From contig CAZGMK010000006.1 in the NCBI GenBank assembly GCA_964526835.1, positions 62,001 to 126,000 of the forward strand: DNA of 64,000 bases, written 5' to 3'. Positions within the stretch are counted from its first letter, which is position 1, and each line of letters opens with the position of its first letter. This DNA comes from DAOSXA01 sp964526835 (lineage in GTDB: Bacteria > Zixibacteria > MSB-5A5 > GN15 > FEB-12). A program made the translations under genes and the position numbers. Shown one piece after another: positions 24,699 to 32,045 of the stretch. The notes below the pieces were generated by a model that was given only the letters and a program-made list of their open reading frames with translations, was not told the origin of the DNA and made no database searches.

Positions 24699-25069
24699 AG
24701 GCGCAGTCACCTCGTTTCTGGTCCCAATGACCGCAACAAGGTCAACTGATTACGCGCTGAAGGCAAGACATATTTCGCCCATTCGCCGGATTCTGGCCTC
24801 GCTGTTCGGCTCTCGCTGTCTCTTTCAACTTGACACCAAAGCGATCCTCGGGTAACCTGGAATAGTACAGAGACGTTTCCGGGATTTCGGCAATCCTGAG
24901 TGACAGGCATTGCCAATTTGGGCCGCTGCTTGTAGCCGGCGACAGGCGTGTGAGATTTCCGGCCTGTGGGACGGCGCCGGATGATGGCGGGGTCGGGAGT
25001 GATCCTTCGGCAGCACAATACTGATCGACAATACAACCAATAACTGCATTTCAACAGGATGGTGAACTG
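24699..25069. other. divergent intergenic region
   Basis: 371 bases between the decarboxylase operon (minus) and the small secreted protein gene (plus). I see one sigma-70-like promoter for the plus strand (24830-24858) and a weaker sigma-54-like match at 24918-24934 (TTGG...TTGT). No ORF or RNA structure that I can support. Confidence 0.5.
24830..24858 (+). promoter_or_regulatory. sigma-70-like promoter upstream of small secreted protein
   Basis: TTGACA (24830-24835) and TAACCT (24853-24858) with a 17-base spacer. The predicted transcript would carry a leader of about 200 bases before the ATG at 25070. A poor second candidate is the sigma-54-like sequence at 24918-24934. Confidence 0.4.
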
Positions 25070-25393
25070 ATGAATCGACTCATCGCAACAACCCTGGCGG
25101 TGGTCCTGGTTGCGGCATCTCTCGCCGGTTCGGCGGGTGCTACCCATCTGGATCCCAACGCCATAAGGCCCTGGATGACCAGCTCAGAAAGGCCGATGGG
25201 GGACGACGGCGGCTGGGTAGTACCCCCAATTCGGGATGGAGGCCAGGGTACCAATGGGGCTCCGGGCACTTTGCTTGGCTGGACCATCAAGCTCGGCGAA
25301 TACTTTATCACTAACTGCTTCCTGGACAACAGAGAGGTCGAAAATGGGACAAACACTAATGAGCCATCTGACGCACGTCGACCGGTTAATTAG
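25070..25393 (+). CDS. small secreted protein overlapping the TPR/sigma-54 activator
   Basis: 107 residues. A clear signal peptide (~1-24, ending GSAGA) leaves a mature chain of about 83 residues rich in Gly, Pro and Trp: 'PWMTSSERPMGDDGGWVVPP', then 'GWTIKLGEYFITNCF'. The ribosome site AGGATGGTG precedes the ATG. Its last 50 bases overlap the start of the next gene (25344) in another frame, so translation of the two is probably coupled. I recognise no family. As the only gene co-transcribed with a TPR-type sigma-54 activator it may be the signal, target or a decoy for that regulator; this is inference. Confidence 0.7.
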   Translation: MNRLIATTLAVVLVAASLAGSAGATHLDPNAIRPWMTSSERPMGDDGGWVVPPIRDGGQGTNGAPGTLLGWTIKLGEYFITNCFLDNREVENGTNTNEPSDARRPVN

Positions 25394-27497
25394 CGCTAAC
25401 CGGCCGAAGGAAGCGGCAAAGCGGCTCGCGTCCCTGGACCCCTCTGCTCTGTCGGATGAGTCCCTGGCCTGGTATCGCCTCTTGAAAGCCGAAGTGAGGC
25501 TGTACCTGGGCGACTGCCGACCGAAAGGCCTGGACGAAGCCATTGAATTCTACCGCTTCCACGAAGACACATCCAGGTTCGCCCGGGCCAAGTACCTCAA
25601 GGGCTGGGCCCTGGTGGCGCAAGGCCGCCATAACGACGCCAAAGAGATCCTCCTCGAAGCCTACACCAGTTTCCTGCGCTGTAAGGACCACTCCGGAGCC
25701 GCCCGGGCGCTCAATCATCTCGCCCTGGTGTCATTCCAACAGGGGAGTATCCCCTCCGCCCTGGAATCGCTCGACCGGTGCCGAAGCCTCTACGAGGAAG
25801 CCGGGCAGCCCGACAAAGCAGCGGCCGTGGCGACTAACGCCTGCTACCTGCTGTACACCGCCGGGCATATACGCCAGGCGATCAGGGAATACGCTCGCAT
25901 TGAGCCGTCTATCTTGAAGCAGGGCGATCGAAACCGCCTTATCTTCTACGAGATGTCGGCGGTACCCTACGCCATGCTGGGCGACATCCAAACAGCCCGT
26001 CGGACTATCGCTGCCGCGGAGCCGTACCTGGATGACTTTCCCCGCGAAAAGGCAATCTACCTCGAGAATCTGGGTCTTATCGAACTACTGGACGGGCGTC
26101 CCGACGAGGCCCTTGCATCACTTGAGGCTGGGCTGAGTATCTCTCTCGAAGTGGCGCCGGACTCGGCGCTCGTTTCGCAGATACGGCGGTTGCTCGGCGA
26201 TGCCTGTCTTGCCCTGGGACGGTTCGGCCGCGCCCGTGACCATGCGGAAAAAGCCCTGATCGTAGCCGAACGTATCAACGAACGAATCGAGATCGCCGCC
26301 TGCAAACGGATCTTCGCCCGGCACGAAGCCAGATGCGGCCAGACATCGTCGGCCCGGTCTCTCTTCCGACAGGCTCTCCAGCTGTTCTCAGCCATCGGGG
26401 CGCAGTACGAGCTGGCCGTGACACGCTGCCTGGCGGCTGAGTCCGGCCTGTACAGCGAGGCCGAACGCACCGCCCTGCTCTACCTGGCCGGCGAGTACTT
26501 CGAATCCGAAGGAGTGACCAGCTGGCTGCGGCGCTGCCAAAGGCAGTTGACTGGGCCAGGCGAAGACGGTGACTCGGTCGGCGCGGCCGCCGGGCCTGTT
26601 ATCATCACGCGCGATCCGCGCATGCAGGAGATTCTCAATGTGGCCCGTCATGTGGCTCGCTCGAGCATGACGGTATTGCTCACCGGAGCCACCGGTACCG
26701 GAAAGGATCTCCTCGCCCGCTACATTCATGCGCACTCAGGGCGGACCGGCGAATTCGTGTCGGTCAACGCCGCCGCCATTCCCAACAGCATGGTCGAGGC
26801 CGAACTCTTCGGCCATGTCCAGGGATCGTTCACCGGCGCCCAGTCAACCCGTACCGGCCTCATCGAACAGGCCGACCACGGCACCTTCTACCTCAACGAA
26901 GTAGCCGATGCCGGCGCGCAGTTCCAGGCCAAACTCCTGGAAGTGCTGGAGACCCGGCAGGTTCGCAAACTGGGGGAGAACCGGTCCCGGCCGGTGGACT
27001 TCCGCCTGATCGCCGCCACCAACCACGACCTGCAGAGACGGCTGCAGGACGGGGACTTCCGTTCGGACCTGTTCCATCGGCTGAATGAGATCCCGATCCA
27101 CTTGCCGCGACTCTCCAAACGCCCGAACGACATTCCCGCTTTGGTGAGGCACTTCCTGGCCGAGATCGACCCATCGATTGTGGAGAATGGCCATGGTCCG
27201 TTGGTCGAACGCCTGACCACGCTGCTCGGGTTCGATCACTATCCGGGGAATATCCGGCAACTGCGGTCCCGCGTCAGGCAACTCTACGTCCTGTCGCAGG
27301 GAGACCTCAACCGCATGCTGGCTCGGGCCGTTCCCGGCGACACCGAGTTGGAGCGACTGAGGTACACTCTGGCCTGCACCGGCTGGAATCGCAGTGAGGC
27401 AGCTCGGTTAATGGGCTGCAGCGAAGGGACAATTCGACGTCGCATTAAGGAGTATCACCTGGCTCCCGGCGAATTGCAGTCCCACCTCGTGTCCTGA
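25344..27497 (+). CDS. TPR-repeat sigma-54-dependent transcriptional activator, atypical AAA+ motifs
   Basis: 717 residues from the ATG at 25344 (AGAGAGG upstream); the frame is open to 25236 but inside the previous gene. Residues ~1-400 are helical TPR-like repeats ('AKYLKGWALVAQGRHNDAKEIL', 'ALNHLALVSFQQGSIPSALESL', 'LLGDACLALGRFGRARDHA'). Residues ~420-655 are a sigma-54 interaction AAA+ domain: Walker A GATGTGKD (448-455), sigma-54 loop GSFTGA (494-499, usually GAFTGA), 'RSDLFHRLNEIPIHLP'. Walker B reads FYLNEV (515-520), with N518 where Asp is normal. A Fis-type HTH ends the protein ('RSEAARLMGCSEGTIRRRIKEY'). There is no receiver domain, so the TPR part is the likely sensor. Confidence 0.9.
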   Translation: MGQTLMSHLTHVDRLISANRPKEAAKRLASLDPSALSDESLAWYRLLKAEVRLYLGDCRPKGLDEAIEFYRFHEDTSRFARAKYLKGWALVAQGRHNDAKEILLEAYTSFLRCKDHSGAARALNHLALVSFQQGSIPSALESLDRCRSLYEEAGQPDKAAAVATNACYLLYTAGHIRQAIREYARIEPSILKQGDRNRLIFYEMSAVPYAMLGDIQTARRTIAAAEPYLDDFPREKAIYLENLGLIELLDGRPDEALASLEAGLSISLEVAPDSALVSQIRRLLGDACLALGRFGRARDHAEKALIVAERINERIEIAACKRIFARHEARCGQTSSARSLFRQALQLFSAIGAQYELAVTRCLAAESGLYSEAERTALLYLAGEYFESEGVTSWLRRCQRQLTGPGEDGDSVGAAAGPVIITRDPRMQEILNVARHVARSSMTVLLTGATGTGKDLLARYIHAHSGRTGEFVSVNAAAIPNSMVEAELFGHVQGSFTGAQSTRTGLIEQADHGTFYLNEVADAGAQFQAKLLEVLETRQVRKLGENRSRPVDFRLIAATNHDLQRRLQDGDFRSDLFHRLNEIPIHLPRLSKRPNDIPALVRHFLAEIDPSIVENGHGPLVERLTTLLGFDHYPGNIRQLRSRVRQLYVLSQGDLNRMLARAVPGDTELERLRYTLACTGWNRSEAARLMGCSEGTIRRRIKEYHLAPGELQSHLVS

Positions 27498-27522
27498 TTT
27501 CGACATCACATCATTGTAGACC

Positions 27523-27552
27523 ACGGCTCCGGTTCGTCACAACCGGGGCCGT
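27523..27552 (+). terminator. stem-loop after the TPR/sigma-54 activator
   Basis: 12-bp stem (ACGGCTCCGGTT / AACCGGGGCCGT, one T-G wobble) with a 6-base loop CGTCAC, 25 bases after the stop codon. No T-run follows, so termination may need Rho. The first TTCGT box of the upstream cluster straddles its 5' arm and loop. Confidence 0.5.
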
Positions 27553-27579
27553 ACTCGTAGCAGACAGAGCGAAATTCGT
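27533..27579 (+). repeat. phased TTCGT box cluster A (3 boxes)
   Basis: Boxes at 27533 (TTCGT), 27554 (CTCGT, one change) and 27575 (TTCGT), each 21 bases apart. The first reads GGTTCGTCACA and the last AAATTCGTAAT, the same first and last forms as in cluster B. Confidence 0.5.
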
Positions 27580-27888
27580 AATAGCCCTCCGTCGCCGGTC
27601 CGCACCCGGAAATCGAGTCCTTGTCGATGACGGTGCAAGCGACTGATTGTTATTAGGTTAGCGATTCGTATGCGACGTTCGGTACGCGGTTTGCATTATC
27701 GTTGAGGGAGGCCAATGGAATCCAGCCGATCCTGCGACCTCTCTGTGAACGTCGGGTGTCCCGGGCGGGCCAAAAGGGGGTCACCAGCCTCGCCGCCCCA
27801 CCCGACGGCTTCATAATCATCAGCCGACAGCCAATCACCGACACATCTAATAACCTGCCCCGACTCACCTTCAAAATGCCGGCCCCGG

Positions 27889-27975
27889 TTCGTCACACCC
27901 GATAAGCATTCGTCATAGCTTCCGAGAATTCGTCGCCAGGGGGGCGGAATTCGTCGCCGTCGCGACCAAATTCGT
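27889..27975 (+). repeat. phased TTCGT box cluster B (5 boxes)
   Basis: Exact TTCGT boxes begin at 27889, 27909, 27929, 27950 and 27971: spacings 20, 20, 21 and 21 bases, close to two turns of the helix. Flanks are partly conserved: GGTTCGTCACA, CATTCGTCATAGC, GAATTCGTCGCC (twice), AAATTCGTAATCC. The intervals differ in sequence. The mixed 20/21 spacing rules out a coding repeat; the layout suggests binding sites on one face of the DNA. Confidence 0.6.
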
Positions 27976-28803
27976 AATCCGCGGTTATTCAGCTGAATGG
28001 CGGTGTGTGATGCCGTGAGTCTGCATGTTATTCTTTTCACGCGATGCTCTGCCGCTGCAATGGGTTACGACAGCGTGACATGGCTCCCGCCCGATTCGGC
28101 ACGGGATTTACAATGTCATTGTGCACACGGGGGCTGGCAGGTGCAGGCGCTCTTCACACAGCGCCTCGGGACGAGCGCTACGGTGCGCTACGGAGCCGCG
28201 CTCGGTTTGAGCACAGCCGGGCGCGGCATATGAAAGGAGGTGAGGTTGCCCAACGGGCTTCGCCGCCGCCGGACGCAGGACAACGACAAATGACAACGAG
28301 CACGGTGCGATGAAAATGACTGCATCGGTGTCGGAGAACGGAGCCATGAAAGCGAAGTAAGATGACTGGTAAAGCAGGCCTTGCCTGAATCGCGGAATCG
28401 AGCCCGCTTCATCTGATCGGGAAATGCTGTTGGCGTGTTTGCAGGCGATCGGGTTGCGGTAGTGCGACTACAAGACGGTCGTGCAAACGTAATCACTATC
28501 CTGTGTCGCGTGCGTTTGACGGCTGATTATTGGCCCAGCGAGTACACGACGTGACTGATCGGGCCGGCCCGGGCGGCCGGAAGGCTGCCAGAGGGGCGTC
28601 GGCCCGGATCACCGCGGCGGCTGAAACAGCGGTTGCGCTATACCCCCGACCTGTGGACCTCCGGCAGGCGATTTCCCCTGAGCGGGTCCGGCGATGATGC
28701 AACGCGCATTTCCGATGCCCGGTTCTCCCCGGTTGATATCGTCTCCGGTCCTCGCCAGTCGCATCAGGACGCGGGCTCTTTCCGCACCGTACACAATTAA
28801 AGT

Positions 28804-28836
28804 GGCCCGAGGGCGTTAGCACTACGCCACCGGGCC
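28804..28836 (-). terminator. probable terminator of the surface-protein transcript
   Basis: Read on the minus strand: 13-bp stem (GGCCCGGTGGCGT / ACGCCCTCGGGCC, two mismatches) with a 7-base loop, then ACTTTAATTG. It lies about 110 bases beyond the stop of the gene ending at 28945. A further stem GGCGGG/CCCGCC with a 12-base loop is at 28901-28924. Confidence 0.55.
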
Positions 28837-28944
28837 TCTTCTGGAATCGGTCGGTTTCATGCTCCCGACCGACCCTCCCGAGTTCCCCTAATCTTTCGCG
28901 GCGGGCCCCCCTCAGAACCCGCCACGATCCATATCAGCTTCGAA

Positions 28945-31377
28945 CTATTTCAGCAGCATCATCTTCCTGGTCTCGGTGAACTCACCGGCGCTTAGCCGGT
29001 AGAAGTACACCCCCGATGCATTCATCGATGCATCCCACAACACCGAGTGCTGTCCGGCCTCGAGAACTTCATCGACCAACGTCGTCACGCGCTGGCCGGT
29101 GATGTTGTAGATCTCCAGACTCACGTCACACGCGCTCGGCAGTGCGAAGTTGATCTCGGTAGTCGGGTTGAACGGGTTGGGGTAGTTCTGGCCGAGACTG
29201 AAGTCCTTCGGAAGCTCCGGCTCGATCCGCCCGAGACTTGGCTGGATAGTCTGGAAGTTCTGATCCGCAGCGAGGGCTGAGACAATCTCCCACTGGCCGG
29301 GGATATCGAGCAGGACATGTTCGCCGGCTTCAATGGGATAGGCCCCCTGCATGTCGAGGATACCGACCTTGAGCCGATCGCCCTGCTGGCCGTAGAGAAC
29401 CTCGATGTCACCGTTCTCAAGCGCACTCACCGGCTCACCACTGCCAACCCCAACCAGTTCGAGCTGGATCCCGAGAAGGGGGGTGGGGGTGGTATAAACG
29501 ATCCGGGTATTGCCTCCGTCGAACCTCGTTGCCGCAGTTCCCTGTTGCGCCAGCTTCGGGAGGGGCCACGGCACGAATTGAGGCTGACCACAATCAAGCG
29601 CGGCTCCGCCGCCGAACATCCAGTTCACGAGTTTCACTAGGTCGGCTATGTCTATGTCACCCGAGGCCGCAACATCCATGGCACGGTAAAAGTGAGGTTC
29701 TGGCCCCGATTGGAACATATAGCTGACCAGGCATACCATATCTGCGATGTCTACCGTGCAGTTCCCGTCACAGTCGCCAGGGGTGAACGAAGTCAACGTC
29801 GTACTGTCGCGGTCATAGTCGAAGCCGGCAGGGATCGTGTTATATCCACTGTCTACAAACGAGAGATTCCAGTCGGGATTCTCTGAATAGGTTGTGTCCC
29901 AGTGAATCAGGCCCTCTTCGCCGCAATCGAGCGTATCAAGCAAGCGATAGTGGAGGTTGAGGACGGAATGTAGGCCGGGCTCAACAGATGGCTGGGCACC
30001 GCTGGCCAGTACAACAAACACGAATTCAGTTGTGATCGAGTCAAATGGCATCACCCAGTCTTCTGTTTCGCATCCTGTCGTAGAAACGGAATCCACTACA
30101 ACGCCCGCCGGAACGGCTACTGGCATAGCAAATCCGTAGAGCGGCACCGAGGTCTTAACCTGCACCCTCTGAGCAGCCTGCCAATCATCCTCACATCCCA
30201 TGACCTCCATGGACGGGAGTATCAGAGAGTCCGCTGGGTCGGGCGCCCCGGCATTTAGGAGCACCGAGATCGTCTGACTATGCAAATTGTTTACAGCTAT
30301 ATCCGGATCGCCATCGTTATCCAGGTCTCCCCACGTGACTTGTGTGGGATAGCTGTTTGCCGCGTAATCATCGGTCGGTAAGGCAAAGTTGCCGGCTCCA
30401 TCATTGTACATGACGGAAATCTGACCGCCGTACAGGTTACCAACGACGAGATCAAGGTCGCCGTCGGAATCATAGTCCGCGGGCGCAAAGCTACGGGTAT
30501 AATCGCCCACGCCGTCATAGTACTCGGGTGATTGAAAGGTACCATCTCCGTTGCTACGCAACACGCAAACATCGCTGTCTTCTTCAATCGGAAGGGCCAG
30601 ATCGGCGTCTCCATCTGAGTCGATATCGGCCCCGCAAATCCGGCCGGTATTATAGCCGTCCACAGAGATTGTATCCGGCGGCACCGCGAAGATACCAGTC
30701 CCGTCGTTCCAGAAGAGTGAAACGCTCACCTGATTAGGCTCCGTGTTTCCGGTGGCGAGATCTATGTGCCCATCGCCATTGAAATCATTAGCTACAATTG
30801 AACTCGGTTGGCTGCCCACTACATGATAGTATGTATAGGGGGGCGGAAAACTGCCACTGCCGTCGTTGATGAGTATGGCAATGCTGTCAACGGTACGCAG
30901 AACCACGGCCAGGTCGAAATGCTCATCATCGTCGATGAATGCTACCACGATCCCCTTGGCCTGAGTGCCAACCGGGTAGGTTGCTGCGGGTGTTAAGAAG
31001 GTCCCGTCGCCATTGTTGACAAGGATCGAGACACTTCCAGATGTATCGCTTACAGCAATCAAATCCTGATAGCCATCGCTCGTCAGGTCCCCAGCAGCCA
31101 CCATTATCGGTGCATTAGCGTCGACTGTGTATAGCTCTCCCGGTTGCGCATATATAGCGCCTCCTTGGTTCCATAGGATAGACAAGTTGTCGGAATTGTG
31201 GTTAGCTACTACCAGATCCGAATCGCCGTCGTTATCCAAGTCTGCGGCCACCACCGTACGTGGCCAGTCTCCCACATCGTATGCCACCGGTGGGTCGAAC
31301 AGATCGCCTTGGGCCAGGATGGCCGGTGCGGTTGCCACGATAGCCAGAAGAATACACAGTGTCATCTTCTTTCGCAT
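28945..31377 (-). CDS. FG-GAP/VCBS repeat surface protein with dockerin-like repeats and C-terminal secretion sorting domain
   Basis: 810 residues. A signal peptide (~1-22) is followed by FG-GAP/VCBS repeats (~30-375, many 'DxDxDGDxDL' calcium loops such as 'DLDNDGDSDLVVANHNSDN') that should form a beta-propeller. A cohesin-like beta region (~380-530) precedes a type I dockerin-like pair ('GDCDGNCTVDIADMVCLVSYMF' and 'ASGDIDIADLVKLVNWMF', ~535-595). The C-terminus is a type A secretion sorting domain: 'GQNYPNPFNPTTEINFALP', 'ASGVYFYRLSAGEF', 'TRKMMLLK'. Such proteins are exported and attached to the cell surface in FCB bacteria (type IX secretion). Binding target unknown. A sigma-54-like promoter with an upstream palindrome precedes it. 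Confidence 0.9.
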   Translation of the reverse strand: MRKKMTLCILLAIVATAPAILAQGDLFDPPVAYDVGDWPRTVVAADLDNDGDSDLVVANHNSDNLSILWNQGGAIYAQPGELYTVDANAPIMVAAGDLTSDGYQDLIAVSDTSGSVSILVNNGDGTFLTPAATYPVGTQAKGIVVAFIDDDEHFDLAVVLRTVDSIAILINDGSGSFPPPYTYYHVVGSQPSSIVANDFNGDGHIDLATGNTEPNQVSVSLFWNDGTGIFAVPPDTISVDGYNTGRICGADIDSDGDADLALPIEEDSDVCVLRSNGDGTFQSPEYYDGVGDYTRSFAPADYDSDGDLDLVVGNLYGGQISVMYNDGAGNFALPTDDYAANSYPTQVTWGDLDNDGDPDIAVNNLHSQTISVLLNAGAPDPADSLILPSMEVMGCEDDWQAAQRVQVKTSVPLYGFAMPVAVPAGVVVDSVSTTGCETEDWVMPFDSITTEFVFVVLASGAQPSVEPGLHSVLNLHYRLLDTLDCGEEGLIHWDTTYSENPDWNLSFVDSGYNTIPAGFDYDRDSTTLTSFTPGDCDGNCTVDIADMVCLVSYMFQSGPEPHFYRAMDVAASGDIDIADLVKLVNWMFGGGAALDCGQPQFVPWPLPKLAQQGTAATRFDGGNTRIVYTTPTPLLGIQLELVGVGSGEPVSALENGDIEVLYGQQGDRLKVGILDMQGAYPIEAGEHVLLDIPGQWEIVSALAADQNFQTIQPSLGRIEPELPKDFSLGQNYPNPFNPTTEINFALPSACDVSLEIYNITGQRVTTLVDEVLEAGQHSVLWDASMNASGVYFYRLSAGEFTETRKMMLLK

Positions 31378-31444
31378 CTTTCTTTCCTCCGTCTCACAAG
31401 AGAGGTTAACAGGTTGTTTGGTTGTCAGTACACTCGTACCGTAT

Positions 31445-31462
31445 AGCCAAACCCGTGCCGAA
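31445..31462 (-). promoter_or_regulatory. sigma-54-type promoter of the surface-protein gene
   Basis: Minus strand reads TCGGCACG-GGTT-TGGCT. The invariant GG (-24) and GC (-12) are both present with the correct 10-base spacing, and GGCACG matches consensus. Transcription would start near 31434, 57 bases before the ATG at 31377. The gene's ribosome site is GGAGG. Confidence 0.6.
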
Positions 31463-31533
31463 AACGATGCGAAGGCGTAAGTTGCTGTATAATGCGATGT
31501 TAGCGAATGCCAGCCGAATGCGACGGAGCGACA

Positions 31534-31587
31534 AACAGGTGTATCAGACGCGTTTCAGCGTTTTCGAACAGGTGTGATAGACCTGTT
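31534..31587 (-). promoter_or_regulatory. candidate activator-binding palindrome and half-site (UAS)
   Basis: A palindrome AACAGGT-N7-ACCTGTT occupies 31567-31587. A direct copy of its left half (AACAGGTGT, then ATCAGAC against GATAGAC) lies at 31534-31549, 33 bases away. Relative to the sigma-54-like promoter these sit about 100-150 bases upstream of the start, the usual place for enhancer-binding protein sites. Confidence 0.5.
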
Positions 31588-31846
31588 TGGGGGGCTGGCC
31601 GATGACGCGGGGCGGCCGATGATGCGTGATCGCGTTCGCGCCCGAATTAATTCTGAGGGCGGCAGCCGCTCCGGTAAGCGTCCCGCTATTGCTTCGCCAC
31701 ACGTCAGGCTGAGCTCGGTCGAAGACGACGGTAGCACGAGAAGGTGATAAACCTCGCCGTATTGAGATTGTCGTAGTGTCTGGGCCGAGGCATCAACACA
31801 TACCACTCAACGTGTTAAGGGACTGCAGTCACATTTGGGCAGAGAA

Positions 31847-31909
31847 GCCCACCTGAAAGGTGGGCCACCCGGCCGTACTCGAAGCTTCCCGCCCAAGGAC
31901 GGGTGGGCT
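31847..31909. repeat. hairpin-rich palindromic element
   Basis: Contains a perfect 8-bp hairpin GCCCACCT-GAA-AGGTGGGC (31847-31865) and a second imperfect one, CCCGCCC/GGGTGGG (about 31888-31907). The two hairpins share the GTGGGC core and are followed by CACCC or TACC. It looks like a dispersed REP-like element; only one copy is in this window. Confidence 0.45.
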
Positions 31910-32045
31910 ACCGACTCAAGCAAACTACTAATCACCAATTTACCCAATAATCCTTGCACTACCGGCTTCTCTCCCCCCTTGCCATACCCCCCGCCAATGC
32001 GTAAATTGGCGCAGCGACAGAACGACAAGACAAGGAGACGCAGTC

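Larger units (their letters stand above)
27498..28944. other. 1.4-kb non-coding region with phased TTCGT boxes
   Basis: No open frame here looks like a real protein. Seen: a strong stem-loop right after the activator gene (27523-27552); two clusters of TTCGT boxes spaced 20-21 bases (27533-27579 and 27889-27975); a partial sigma-54-like element near 28095-28112 (TTCGGCACGGG, then AC instead of GC); an extended ribosome site at 28232-28243 with only a 15-codon frame after it; and two stem-loops (28804-28836, 28901-28924) that probably end the convergent surface-protein transcript. Confidence 0.6.
31378..32045. other. intergenic region with sigma-54-type promoter, palindromes and stem-loop element
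   Basis: 668 bases between the surface-protein gene (minus) and the dihydrolipoamide dehydrogenase gene (plus). It holds a sigma-54-like promoter (31445-31462, minus), a 7-bp-arm palindrome with a half-site copy (31534-31587), a hairpin-rich element (31847-31909) and the AAGGAG ribosome site of the next gene (32032-32037). I see no coding gene. Confidence 0.6.

Noticed and set aside
27889..27975. Box cluster B as a CRISPR array
   Set aside because: The repeated unit is only about 5-8 bases and the intervals about 13-15, far below CRISPR repeat and spacer sizes, and no cas gene is in the window.
28188..28822. Short minus-strand frames in the 1.4-kb gap (28188-28496 and 28496-28822)
   Set aside because: Arg/Pro/Ala-rich translations typical of non-coding high-GC DNA, with no ribosome site or recognisable motif.
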